Positions 37,705 through 47,012 of a stretch of 64,000 bases of DNA are shown in pieces. The stretch's first letter is position 1. Each line of letters opens with the position of its first letter. The position numbers and the translations under genes are program-made. Source of the stretch: Allosphingosinicella sp. (GTDB taxonomy: Bacteria; Pseudomonadota; Alphaproteobacteria; Sphingomonadales; Sphingomonadaceae); contig JAUJOJ010000003.1 in NCBI GenBank assembly GCA_030447665.1, positions 187,236-251,235 on the forward strand, given 5' to 3'. The notes beneath the pieces were generated by a model. It did not search any database, was not told the origin of the DNA, and saw nothing but the letters and a program-made list of their open reading frames with translations.

Positions 37705-38534
37705 TCAGTCGGCTGAGCGAGCCAGTCTCCGGCGGGCAACCAGGGCTGCGGCGGCGGCACCGAACAGGACCAGCATCGGCGGGGCCGGAACCGGCGTTCC
37801 ACCGGTCGAAGTCGATCCGCCGCTCGAGGTGGACAGGCTGGTGCTCGAGCTTGTGCTCGAGCTGTTGCTGCTCGACGTGCTGGTGCTGCTGCCACCGAAG
37901 CTGCTCGAGGAGGAGGTGGACGAGACGTTGCCGCTCGACGTCGAGGATGAGCTTCCGCCGGTGGAGGTCGACGTGGAGCCGCCGCTGGTGGAGGTCGATC
38001 CACCACTCGTGGAGGCTGATCCGCCGCTGGTGCTCGATGTCGAGGAGACGCCGCCGCTGGTGGTGGAGATGCCGCCGCTGGAGGTCGAGGTCGACGCCGT
38101 GACGACCGCGGTGCTGTTGCCGCCGCCGAAGAAGGCGCCGCTGAAGAAGCCTCCGCCGAACCCGCTGCCGAAACCGCTGCCGCCGCCGCCGATCACGACG
38201 GGAACGCCGCCGCCGCCGACGACCGGCATCATCTGAGCGCACCGGGATCGGTGCCACGGGGATGGGAGCCGGAGCGGCCGGATAGCTGACCGTCCGCGTC
38301 GTCACCATCTGGCCCGGAACGACGCGGCACTCGCTCTGCGTGACCCGCTTGATCCTCTTCGCCCCGCTTGACGCGGTAGCCTGCGCGGTGAGCGCGGACC
38401 GACTTGGCCTTGGCCTTTTTGATGAAGGCCGGCCGTTCAACCGGATTTTCCGCGACGTGAGCTGCTCCGCCGCCGATGATCGCACCGCCGCATGTGCAGG
38501 CACAAAGTTTCGCAAGAGCCATTCTTACCGACAT
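37705..38534 (-). CDS. Ser/Thr/Gly-rich exported protein with PEP-CTERM-like (VPAP) sorting signal, frameshifted
   Basis: Starts MSVRMALAKLCACTCGGAIIGGG, an unusual Cys-rich hydrophobic leader. Next frames give IKRVTQSECRVVPGQM and a Pro-rich APAPIPVAPIPV. The middle is a long run of Ser, Thr and Gly (about 100 residues of TSTSGG and SSTSS type). The C-terminus is TPVPAPPMLVLFGAAAAAL, then VARRRLARSAD: VPAP-type motif, hydrophobic helix, arginine cluster, as in PEP-CTERM / exosortase-type anchors. No exosortase gene is in the window. Two shifts at about 38430 and 38235. Probably surface-exposed and glycosylated in some species, by inference. Confidence 0.7.
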
Positions 38535-38710
38535 GAGACGCACCCTGTTTTTGCGGTGACTTGGGAGATCAGCGTTTTCCGATACGCCCTCGGCCACCTC
38601 TGGCATTCCCAAGACAGATGCCAAAACCCTGCCGAATCGCAAGGTCGTTAACCTTCATCTGAGGGTTAAGAGGCCGGTTTCAGGCTCTTTTGCGCGCTTC
38701 CGTCCCATAA

Positions 38711-38912
38711 GTGGACAGAGTGTCGGAGGAGGAACGACATCCTCGCGCGGCTGGGCATTTCCGGCATGGTTAACAGGTACGGCGATCGTCCTGTTTCCGT
38801 GATCGATCTGGCCGATCTGCGGGCGATGTCGCGCGCGGCTGCACTGGAAGGCGATGGGCAAAAATGTCACGCCGCCGCCTCAAATGGGATCAGCCTTTCA
38901 ACCATATTCTGA
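38711..38912 (+). CDS. Possible small hypothetical protein
   Basis: A GTG at 38711 opens MDRVSEEER. After one shift the frame reads DILARLGISG, MVNRYGDRPVSVIDLADLRA, MSRAAALEGDGQ, ending at 38912. The sequence looks like a real small soluble protein: acidic and hydrophobic residues alternate as in helices. Family not recognised. It lies in the 500-bp gap between the VPAP gene start and dksA; the rest of that gap shows no other gene. Confidence 0.35.
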
Positions 38913-39040
38913 GTGACTTGTGCTGCAGCGCTCGCATGCGTATAGGCGCGCTGGGGCAAGTGCCGATATCCGCGCTTAAAGCGGAACGGCGATCCGGTTT
39001 GCGAACGGCGGGTTCGCCGGACGCGGGAGTGGAGGGGTAT

Positions 39041-39506
39041 ATGGCGACGGCGTTAAGCGACATCTTCGAGCCGCAATATGCGCGCGGCACGGTGATCCTG
39101 CCGACAGGGTACCGGCCGAGCGCGAATGAAGAATTCATGGGCGATGAGCAGCTGGCCTATTTCCGCCAGAAATTGCTCGAATGGAAGGACGCCATCGTCC
39201 GCAGATCGCGCGAGACCATGGCCCAGCTGAAGAGCGGACCCGATCCGCGAAGCCGATATCACCGACCGCGCCTCGAGCGAGACCGACTGGGCGATCGAGC
39301 TTCGGACCCGCGACCGGCAGCGCAAGCTCATTTCCAAGATCGACGCCGCGCTGCGCCGCATCGAAGTGGGCGAATATGGATATTGCGAAGTGACCGGCGA
39401 GCCGATCTCTCTCGCGCGCCTCGAAGCCCGGCCGATCGCGACCATGACTGTCGAGGGCGTGCAGGAGCGCCACGAACGTCAGCAGCGTGTGTCCAGGGAC
39501 GATTGA
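39041..39506 (+). CDS. dksA: RNA polymerase-binding protein DksA (one frameshift)
   Basis: DksA acts with ppGpp on RNA polymerase during the stringent response. GGAGGGG precedes the ATG at 39041 (MATALSDIFEPQYARG). EEFMGDEQLAYFRQKLLEWK starts the coiled coil. At about 39240 the frame shifts where PIREADITDRASSETDWA is expected. The second frame has the zinc-finger region YGYCEVTGEPISLARLEARP, with a single Cys where classical DksA has four, as in alphaproteobacteria. The stop is at 39504-39506. Confidence 0.92.
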
Positions 39507-39630
39507 GCGTATCCCGCCAAGCGGGCGGGCTCACCAGGGACACACCATGTTAACCCGATCTCGATCATTGTCGGGCTAAATCCCACGCGCACGGCCGCCT
39601 GTTGCGGCCGGACCAACGCCGGATCGACGC

Positions 39631-40000
39631 ATGAACGAGATCAAGATCACCAAAGGTGCAAGCGCCGCGCTCGGGCTCGGCCGGCGACGCGCCAGCCGGG
39701 GCGAGCATGCCGGGCGCCGATCGAAGGGCCGCGACAGCCTGTTCCTGATGGCGACGATCCGGAAGGCCAGCGAACCCGACCGGGAAGAAGATTCCGGTGC
39801 GGGTCCGAACCTCTCCGAGATCGGGCTGATGGCCGATTACCTGGACAGCGCCGAGCCGGGGAAGCGGTGAGCGTCGAGGTTCGCGGGATCGGCAAGGTGC
39901 AGGCAAGGTCGCCTGGGTGGAAGACCGTCGCATCGGCATCACCTTCGATACCGAGGTCGATCCGATGCTCGCGAGGAAACCCGTGGGCGGCAAGGCCTAA
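39631..40000 (+). CDS. PilZ domain protein, frameshifted
   Basis: Starts MNEIKITKGASAALGLGRR, then RRASRGEH and RRSKGRDSLFLMATI. The PilZ hallmarks are an RxxxR-type motif and the later NLSEIGLMADY (D/NxSxxG). The next frame gives EVRGIGKV...VAWVEDRRIGITFDTEVDP, the end of the PilZ barrel. PilZ domains bind c-di-GMP. The window also encodes an EAL phosphodiesterase at 47 kb, so c-di-GMP is used. Two shifts around 39850-39910. Confidence 0.75.
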
Positions 40001-40050
40001 GCGCGACCAACGACCAGCCCGAGCACGGGACCATCGGTCGAGGTGGAAGC

Positions 40051-40245
40051 CTACGCGCCGCCGTGAATCGGCCCTTTTTCGGGTTGAGACCTTAGGCCGA
40101 CGATCGCCTCTTTGACTTTCAGCTTTTCCTTCTTCAGGCGGGAAATCAAACTTTCGTCGGGATGCGGGCGCTGGTTCTCTTCTGCGATACGCAGATCGAG
40201 GTCGGCATGCTTCACTTCAAGTGCGGACAAATGCGCGTTCTGCAT
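40051..40245 (-). CDS. DUF465 (YdcH) family small protein
   Basis: 64 residues, MQNAHLSALEVKHADLDLRI then a charged helix EENQRPHPDESLISRLKKEKLKVKEAIVGL. DUF465 proteins are two-helix hairpins of unknown role. AAGGAG lies six bases before this ATG (40245); an ATG at 40251 touches the ribosome site and was not chosen. Divergent from a second DUF465 gene at 40396. Confidence 0.8.
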   Translation of the reverse strand: MQNAHLSALEVKHADLDLRIAEENQRPHPDESLISRLKKEKLKVKEAIVGLRSQPEKGPIHGGA

Positions 40246-40395
40246 TCCCATCTCCTTCTTCTGCCTGTGCGCTGATAGATAGGCCTCGATGCTTCCTTTG
40301 TCTCCCGCTGATCGGCCAGTCGCCATGGTTTGCGCGACGATCCGTTGGCGCTTTATCTATATCCCAGTCCAGCCGAGTTGAGTAGCGTCAGGGGC

Positions 40396-40609
40396 ATGAA
40401 CAGGGTGGACGGCACCGATCCGGAAAAGCAGGCGCGGCTTCAGCATCTTCGCCTCGAGCACCGCGACCTCGATGCGGCGATCGAAGCCCTGCGCGTGACC
40501 GCCGCGCCCGACCAGCTCCAGATCGCTCGCCCTGAAGAAACGCAAGCTGCGACTCAAGGACGAGATCGCCTTGATCGAGGACCAGATGATTCCCGACATC
40601 ATCGCCTGA
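40396..40609 (+). CDS. DUF465 family small protein, one frameshift
   Basis: MNRVDGTDPEKQARLQHLRL, EHRDLDAAIEALRV, then after a shift at about 40520 (LKKRKLRLKDEIALIEDQMI), the same two-helix pattern as the divergent neighbour. The pair is probably an ancient duplication. Function unknown. Confidence 0.75.
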
Positions 40610-40742
40610 CACTTGCCTGACACTCGGTGCGGTTTCTGTCCCGCTATAGGATGGTGCCGCTCTTTACCTTCTTCGCCGGTTCCCGGCGCGGGGCCGGCTG
40701 TGGCATTGATGAGCGATGCCGATCCAGGAAGCCCGTACGCGG

Positions 40743-41177
40743 ATGACGTCGAAGCTGATCGACTCGCTTTATGTCGAGGCCATGGTCCTGGCCGATGAGG
40801 CGCGATCATTTCGACCGCAACGGCCGCGAGGACCGGCTCGCGCTCGATCCCATCGCGCGGGTCGGCTTTTCCTGCGAATCTTTGAAGGTCACGACCCGGC
40901 TGATGCAGGTGATTGCCTGGCTGCTGACGCAACGCGCGGTCGAGGCGGGGAGCTCAGTCCATTGCAGGCACGCACGCCGGCGCGCCGGCGACTCGGGGAT
41001 GCCGCGGAAAGCGATCCGGCTACGGTCGAGAAGCTGCCCGCCGGCGCGATCGGTCTCGTCCAGGCCAGCCAGGAGCTTTACGCGCGCGTGCGGCGTCTCG
41101 ACGAGGGCAACGGACAGGCGGAGCCCCAGTCGAGCCCGGCGCTGAGCCTGCTGAACAGGCTTGAACGGTCCTTCTAA
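40743..41177 (+). CDS. DUF1465 / RcdA-like protein, frameshifted
   Basis: RcdA is an adaptor of ClpXP that promotes degradation of the cell-cycle regulator CtrA in Caulobacter. The product reads MTSKLIDSLYVEAMVLADEAR, then in another frame LDPIARVGFSCESLKVTTRLMQVIAWLLTQRAVEAG, then LSPLQARTP, ending LLNRLERSF. That is the DUF1465 helical bundle from start to end with two shifts near 40800 and 40955. In sphingomonads this family often sits near DUF465 genes, as here. The CtrA link is known from Caulobacter only. Confidence 0.75.
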   Translation: MTSKLIDSLYVEAMVLADEARSFRPQRPRGPARARSHRAGRLFLRIFEGHDPADAGDCLAADATRGRGGELSPLQARTPARRRLGDAAESDPATVEKLPAGAIGLVQASQELYARVRRLDEGNGQAEPQSSPALSLLNRLERSF

Positions 41178-41253
41178 TCACCCCATCGAAGGGGCACTTC
41201 GAGCGGGCAAGGCACTTGGCATGGATTTGGCGGTGGCGGCGTTTCTGTGGAAG

Positions 41254-42403
41254 ATGTCGCTTCCCCATGAAATCTATGAGTTTCTCTACGGGCCCAAGCT
41301 GATTTCGGGAGCGGGGGCATCCGGCAGGCTCGGCGCTCTTCTGCCGGACGGCCGGTGCCTGTTCGTGACCGATGCGACGGTGCGGAGGTTGGGGCTTGCA
41401 GATGCGGGTCTCCGGGCGCTTGCCGAAGCCGGCATCGACACCGTCATCTTCGACGCGGTGGAGGCCGACCCCCTCCTGCGACACGCTCTTGTCGGCGGTC
41501 GAGGCGGGCGCGGCTGCTCGGCCGTGGTTGGTTTGGGGGGCGGGAGCCCGATGGACGTGGCGAAGCTCGCCGCCTATTTGATCGGCAGCGGCGACAATCT
41601 CGATCCCTCTGGGGCGTCGGCAAGGCCAAGGGCAACCGGCTTCCGCTGGCGCTGGTTCCGACCACGGCCGGAACCGGATCCGAAGCGACGCCGGTCTCGA
41701 TCGTCACCCTCGGCGGGGCAGAGAAGAGGGGGTGAGCAGCGCTGCCTTGATCGCGGATTGGGCGCTGCTCGACGCCGGGCTCACCACCGGCCTGCCGCGC
41801 CACGTCACCGCGGCGACCGGCATCGATGCGATGGTGCATGCGATCGAATCCTATACCTCGGCGCGGCTCAAGAACCCGGTGTCGGACCTGCTGGCGCGCG
41901 AGGCGCTGCGGTTGCTTTCGGCCAATCTCATCCGGGCCTGCGACCATCCGGACGATCTGGATGCACGCGGGCAGATGCTGCTCGGGGCGCATCTCGCCGG
42001 CGTCGCCTTCGCCAATGCCCCGGTGGCGGGGGTGCACGCGCTGGCTTACCCGCTCGGCGGCCACTTCCACGTGCCGCACGGGCTTTCGAACGCTTTGATG
42101 CTCAGCCACGTGCTGGGCCACAATATGCCTGCCGCCATGACGTCATATGCCGAGCTTGGGGTGCTGCTGGAGCCGGAACTGGGAGAAGAGGGGAGGCAGG
42201 CGCAGGCGCAGGGTTTCGTTCGGCATATGGCAAGGCTTGCCCGCGGGGCCGGATTGCCGGAACGGCTCCGGCAGGTGGGCGTGACCTTAGAGCATCTCGA
42301 CATGCTCGCCCGCGAGGCGATGAAGCAGGAGCGGCTGCTGGTGAACAATCCCTGCCCGATCACCGAGGCGGATGCGCGGCGGCTCTACGAGGCGGCGCTG
42401 TGA
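41254..42403 (+). CDS. Iron-containing alcohol dehydrogenase, frameshifted
   Basis: Group III NAD(P)-dependent dehydrogenase. MSLPHEIYEFLYGPKLISG opens at 41254 (an in-frame ATG at 41221 adds eleven residues). The cofactor loop is VGLGGGSPMDVAKL. After shifts at about 41490, 41610 and 41735 the later part is LVPTTAGTGSEATPVSIV and DAMVHAIESYTS, with iron-ligand histidines in HALAYPLGGHFHVPHGLSNA. The stop TGA overlaps the start GTG of the thioesterase (GTGA). Substrate unknown. The thioesterase neighbour hints at an acyl or fatty-alcohol pathway. Confidence 0.85.
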
Positions 42404-42834
42404 GCGGGCAGCCCTTGACGGGCAGGGAGAGCTACAAGGTGTGGCGCGAGATCGGCACGCGCTGGGCCGACAACGACGCCTACGGGCATGTCAACAACAC
42501 CATCTATTACACCTGGTTCGACACGGCCGTGAACGCTTGGCTGATCGAGCAGGAGCTGCTCGACGTGCTCGCGGGGGATCCGATCGGGCTGGTGGTCGAG
42601 ACAGGCTGCCGATACGCGCAGCCGCTTTCCTATCCGCAGCCGGTGGACGTCGGTCTGGTCGTGGAATCAGTCGGAAAATCGAGCGTCAGGTATCGCTTAG
42701 GCATTTTTTCTCAGAACGGAGATGAGGCATCGGCGGAAGGATATTTCGTGCATGTCTATGTCAGCCGTGAGAGCCGCCGTCCGGTGCCGCTGCCGCCGCG
42801 ATGGCGCGCCGCCTTCGAGGCGATTGCCGGCTGA
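42400..42834 (+). CDS. Acyl-CoA thioesterase (hot-dog fold, 4-HBT type)
   Basis: 144 residues from a GTG overlapping the previous stop. RWADNDAYGHVNNTIYYTWFDTA carries the catalytic Asp and the conserved D-x-x-G-H-V-N-N motif. Hydrolyses acyl-CoA thioesters. Intact. It is translated with the iron-containing dehydrogenase, so the pair may act on one metabolite. Confidence 0.88.
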   Translation: MSGQPLTGRESYKVWREIGTRWADNDAYGHVNNTIYYTWFDTAVNAWLIEQELLDVLAGDPIGLVVETGCRYAQPLSYPQPVDVGLVVESVGKSSVRYRLGIFSQNGDEASAEGYFVHVYVSRESRRPVPLPPRWRAAFEAIAG

Positions 42835-42849
42835 GAGCGCTCGGACGCT

Positions 42850-43806
42850 TCAGCAAAGCTCCCGCTTGGCCGCCTCATAATCCTGCGTCAGGCGATCGAT
42901 ATAGGCCATGGCCGGCGCGATCCGCTTGACCGCCCCGATCCCCTGGCCCGAGCCCCATATGTCCCGCCACGCCTTGGCCTTGCTGCCGTCTCCGGTGCCG
43001 AAGTCCATCGTCTTGAGATCGCCCTCGGGCAGGTTATGGGGATCGAGCCCGGCAGCCTCGATCGATTGCCGCAGATAATTTCCGTGGACGCCGGTGAAAA
43101 GGCTGGAATAGACGATATCATCGGCCCTCCCTTCCACTATTCCCTCTTTATATTGGTGACTTGCATTGGCTTCTTCAGTCGCAATGAAAGGAGAGCCGAT
43201 ATAGGCGAGATCGGCGCCCATGGCCAAAGCGGCAAGAATCGAACGCCCGGTCGCGATCGCGCCCGAAAGGATCAGCGGGCCTGTGAACCATTCGCGGATC
43301 TCCTGGACGAGGGCAAACGGGGAGAGGCGGCCGGCATGCCCGCCGGCCCCCGCGGCAACCGCAATGACGCCGTCGGCTCCCTTCGACACCGCCTTGCGCG
43401 CGAAGCGATCGTTGATGATGTCGTGGAGGGTGAGGCCGCCCCATTGATGCACCCCCTGGTTGACCTCCGCGATGGCGCCCAACGAGGTGATGACGATCGG
43501 CACCCGCCATTTCGCGCAGGCGGCCATGTCCTGCTCAAGCCGGGTGTTCGAACGGTGGACGATCTGGTTGACGGCAAAGGGCGCGGCGGGGCGGCCTGGA
43601 TTGGCGCGGTCCCACTCGCCCAGCTCCTCCGTGATCCGGTGCAGCCATTCGTCGAGCAGGGCCTGGGGACGGGCGTTCAGTGCAGGAAAGGAGCCGACGA
43701 TCCCGGCCTTGCATTGCGCGATGACGAGCTCGGGAGTCGATACGATGAAGAGCGGCGAGCCGATGACCGGCAGGCGCAGGCGGCCGAAGAGGGCGGGAAG
43801 CGTCAT
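42850..43806 (-). CDS. Nitronate monooxygenase (2-nitropropane dioxygenase-like)
   Basis: 318 residues, intact. FMN-dependent TIM barrel: PVIGSPLFIVSTPELVIAQC at the start, VIAVAAGAGGHAGRLSPFAL with the catalytic-region Gly/His, LSGAIATGRSILAALAMGADLAYIGSPF as the phosphate-binding end. Oxidises nitroalkanes or propionate-3-nitronate. The start ATG at 43806 is followed by an upstream 43818-43857 piece of the dispersed TAGAGCC repeat. Confidence 0.9.
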   Translation of the reverse strand: MTLPALFGRLRLPVIGSPLFIVSTPELVIAQCKAGIVGSFPALNARPQALLDEWLHRITEELGEWDRANPGRPAAPFAVNQIVHRSNTRLEQDMAACAKWRVPIVITSLGAIAEVNQGVHQWGGLTLHDIINDRFARKAVSKGADGVIAVAAGAGGHAGRLSPFALVQEIREWFTGPLILSGAIATGRSILAALAMGADLAYIGSPFIATEEANASHQYKEGIVEGRADDIVYSSLFTGVHGNYLRQSIEAAGLDPHNLPEGDLKTMDFGTGDGSKAKAWRDIWGSGQGIGAVKRIAPAMAYIDRLTQDYEAAKRELC

Positions 43807-43857
43807 CCCGCCTGCTTAGAGCCTGATCGTCTTTGGCCGAAGCGCTTTCGCGCGAAT

Positions 43858-45503
43858 CTAGAAGCGGGCGCCGAGCGAGAAGGAGATGCGCGGATCGCGG
43901 TCCGCGGCCGGATCGGAACCGTCGGTGAGCGGAAACCCCGCCTCGAGGGAAGCCTCGATCCCCTTGCGCAGCCAGAGCCTGATGCCGCCGCCGGCCGAGG
44001 CGAGAGAGCCGCCGCCGAACCCGCCGCGATAGTTGGTGACCTTGCCGGCATCGCCATAGCCGTAAAGCTGCACCATCCGGATCGGCCGGGGCAGCGTCTC
44101 GATGTCGAAGCGAAGCTCGAGCGAGCCGGCAACGCCGCGATCGCCGGAAAATTCGCGATAGTCCCAGGCGCGCCCGAAGGAACGCCCGCCCAGGCCGATT
44201 TCCTCGCTGGACAGGAGCGGACCGTCGGCGACTTGTCCCTCTGCCTGCAAGTTGATGCTGAATTGCCGCCCGAACGCCTGTTCGAATTCGCCCCAGGCTT
44301 CGAGCTTGGCGAAGGTGCCGCTCGCGTCGGAGCGGGAGGCGAGGGGGTCTCCGCGCCGGGTTGCCTCGAACGCGTCGATCCCTTTCGAAACGGCAAGGCG
44401 GCTGCGCATGCGCCCGCTCGAAAGCTGCTGCACGGCAAAGAGGTTGGCGCCGAGTATCGCCAGGCGATCGTCGCGAACCTCGAGATCGTCGCGCGTCTGG
44501 CTGGAATCGCGAACCCGAAAGTCGACGCCCCCCCAGATGCTGCCGGCGCGGGATCGAACGAAGGGGTGCCGGATCGAAGCGTCCACCTCCACGCTCCGCC
44601 CGGCGATGTCCCGGCCAGAGAGCGCGGCGCCGGGCTGCGACTTCGCGAAATAGCCGCCGAATGACGCCTCTGTGCCGGCGGTCCCGACCGGAATGGTGTA
44701 GGCGGCGCGAACGAGCGCGAATTCGGAGGGCTGGGCTGGCGTCAAGACGCCGCCGACGGTCAACTGATCGTTGCCGGAGAAGAGCCCGTTGAAATCGACG
44801 GTGAGCCGCGCGCGAACCGGACCGATGGTGGCGGATCCCCAATTGTCGAGATAGGCGCGGGCCTCGATGCGTTTCTGAACGGCTGTCACCACAAGGATGC
44901 TCCGGCCGCCGCGCCGGTCGAGCCGGGCATTGCGGACACGCACGCCGGCGATGTCCCCGGCGAGGAGCAATTGCCGCTCCAGCTCGGCGGTCCGGATCGG
45001 CCGACCGCTGGCGAGCCGCGCAAGGGCGCGTCGAACGATCCCGCCATTCCCCTCGATCTCAATGCCGTCGATGCGGCCCTCGTCGAGCGCCACCGTGAGA
45101 ACGCCGTTCCCGATACGCTGCTGAGGAACCCAGGCCGTGGCGAGGCCGAAGCCCGCAGACCGGGCGACATCGGCAACGTCGGACGCCAGCGCCTGTAGAT
45201 CGGCCGGCGCCAAGGTCCGTCCGACATAGGGTTCAATGGTGCGGGCGAAAGCCGAAGGAGGGAGCGCCGTGGCGCCCTGAACACGGATCGCGCGCCGCAA
45301 GAACGGCCTCTCCGACATTGCTTGTGCCAGCCTGCGGCTTGGCGATCGTGACAGTCGGTTTCAGCTTGGGGCGAGCGCGCTCGTCCTGGCGAAGCTCCTC
45401 CTCGACGATCGAAGGATCGGCCTGGTCTACCGGCGTCTGCGCTGCTCGCGCCATCGGGGAGGATGCTCAGCGCCAGCATCGTCGCGGCGGTGATTTGCCT
45501 CAT
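43858..45503 (-). CDS. ShlB/FhaC-type outer-membrane pore (two-partner secretion B), N-terminus frameshifted
   Basis: Uninterrupted from 45318 to 43858: POTRA-like part FLRRAIRVQGATALPPSAFARTIEPYVGRTL, another POTRA (GIEIEGNGGIVRRAL), then a 16-strand barrel of aromatic-ended strands ending FSLGARF, the usual OMP terminal Phe. The upstream part is split: MRQITAATMLALSILPDGA (signal peptide) at 45503, then VDQADPSIVEEELRQDERARPKLKPT and PQAGTSNV in another frame, joined to ERPFLRR. TpsB proteins export large adhesins or haemolysins. No TpsA partner is in the window. Divergent from the FecR gene; 200 bp between them hold only the promoters. Confidence 0.8.
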
Positions 45504-45702
45504 GAAACCGAAATGCATTGAGAATGTCCGCTTGCTCGTCCGGCTCCTTCTACCGCGCAGGTCCTAAGATTTTCCTTATCCAGGGCGACTCTGGCCTCCT
45601 GGTGAAGCCGCCGTTAACCCCCTCTGGGAAGCTTTTGGTTATCGCATTTGCCCTATTCCTCGGAGCCCGGCCGCCTGCCTGCGGCACTCAAGGAGAAATT
45701 CG

Positions 45703-46951
45703 GTGGGGAAATTCATCCTAAGCGTCGCGCCGGTCCTGGCGGCGATGAGCGGCAGCGCACTGGCGGCCGTACCAACCTGGAAGGTCAGCGAAGTGAGCGG
45801 CGATGTCCGCGTGATCGAGAACGGACGTGCGCGCGGGGCGGTGAAGGGAGCATTGCTTGGCTCCGGCTCGACGATCGCGACGGGTCCGAACGCCCGGGCG
45901 GTGATCGTCCGTGGACAGGAATTCGTGGTTATCTCTCCGCGCACCCAGCTTCGGGTGCCGGCCCAGAGCACCGCCTCCAACGGGATTATGCAGCTTATTG
46001 AAGACTTTGGAACGGCAGTCTTCAAAATCCAGAAGAAGAGCACCCCTCATTTCGGCGTCAGACGCCCTACCTCGCCGCCGTGGTGAAGGGGACGACGTTC
46101 ACGGTCACGGTCGGTCCAGAGGGCAGCAGCGTTCAGGTCACCGAAGGCGCCGTCCAGGTGTCCACCCTCGACGGCGGCGCCGCCGAACTGGTTCGCCCCG
46201 GTGCGATCGCGATGGTCGGCGCGAGCGATCTCTATCGGTTGAATGTCGAGGGTGATGCGACGAAGGCCATCCGTTCGCCTAACGCACCGGCAGAGGCCGG
46301 CTCCAAGGACCGGTCCTTCCCACGATCGGCTGCCTATTCCGGCCCGCCCGGGCAGGAGGTGCGGATAGCCAAGCGTCTGGACGAGGACTCCAAGTCTCTG
46401 AAGGAGGTTACGAAGGGTCTTCTGGAGGGCATTCGTCCCACAACATGGCCCAGGCCGAGTTCCGCGAGCAGGCCCGTGCCGCCCGCAAAGAAGGCTCGAA
46501 CCCCGGGAACGGGGATGGAGACGACAATCGCGGCAAGGACGACAAGCCAGCGTGAAGCCGAGCAAACCGGGAAAGCCGTCCGAGGACGGGAAGCCGAACG
46601 ACCCCAGCAAGCCGCCCGAGGGCGGGAAGCCGAACGACCCGGGCAAGCCGCCCGAGGGCGGAAGCCGAACGACCCGGGCAAGCCGCCCGAGGGCGGGAAG
46701 CCGAACGACCCGGTCAAGCCGCCCGAGGGCGGGAAGCCGAACGATCCCAGCAAGCCGCCCGAGGGCGGGAAGCCGAACGACCCCGTCAAGCCGCCTGAGG
46801 GCGTCAAGCCAAGCGATCCGGGCAAGCCGCCCGAGGACGGGAAGCCGAACGACCCCGGCAAGCCGCCCGAGGACGGGAAGCCAAGCGATCCGGGCAAGCC
46901 GGCCGATCCCGGCCGCGACAACGGGGGCAAGGACGACGGCAAGGATGATTG
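45703..46951 (+). CDS. FecR-domain exported protein with Pro/Gly/Lys repeat tail, frameshifted
   Basis: GTG at 45703, AAGGAG upstream. Signal peptide MGKFILSVAPVLAAMSGSALA. The FecR-like domain is WKVSEVSGDVRVIENGRARG ... GSTIATGPNARAVIVRGQEF and, after a shift near 46050, YLAAVVKGTTFTVTVGPEGSSVQVTEGAVQV. Another shift at about 46435 leads to MAQAEFREQARAARKEG. The tail is a 36-bp repeat array encoding GKPNDPxKPPEG units (46591-46916), ending KPADPGRDNGGKDDGKDD. The repeat changes frame at one 35-bp unit. Not a sigma regulator: no sigma or TonB receptor is nearby. Likely a periplasmic or surface partner of the pore. Confidence 0.75.
46591..46916 (+). repeat. Array of nine 36-bp repeats in the FecR-protein gene
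   Basis: The unit GGGAAGCCGAACGACCC... encodes G-K-P-N-D-P-x-K-P-P-E-G. Nine copies follow with changes at the eighth residue and third bases. The third copy has 35 bases (GGAAGCC, one G lost), which shifts the frame. Low-complexity, easily miscounted by sequencing. Confidence 0.85.
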
Positions 46952-47012
46952 AGCGGCTCGCAGAGATGAATTGCCGCAGTCCGGTGCCCCATGAGCTGAA
47001 AGCCAACCCGAC

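Noticed and set aside
37829-38236. Plus-strand Leu/Val/Pro-rich ORF
   Set aside because: Antisense of the Ser/Thr repeat of the VPAP protein; looks like a membrane protein only because of the reverse complement of Ser codons.
38655-38870. Minus-strand 71-codon ORF upstream of dksA
   Set aside because: Antisense to a more protein-like plus-strand frame; no ribosome site.
43036-44664. 542-codon plus-strand ORF
   Set aside because: Lies antisense to nitronate monooxygenase and the outer-membrane pore, both with clear motifs; composition is that of a shadow frame.
46591-46916. CRISPR array
   Set aside because: Repeats are directly adjacent, in a coding frame, without spacers.
45703-46951. FecR protein as part of an iron-uptake anti-sigma system
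   Set aside because: No ECF sigma factor or TonB receptor is in the neighbourhood, and the protein has a signal peptide and a repeat tail.
46047-47006. Minus-strand ORF with regular LGRLAG/VRLP repeats
   Set aside because: It mirrors the 36-bp repeats of the FecR-protein tail; repeats stay open in several frames.
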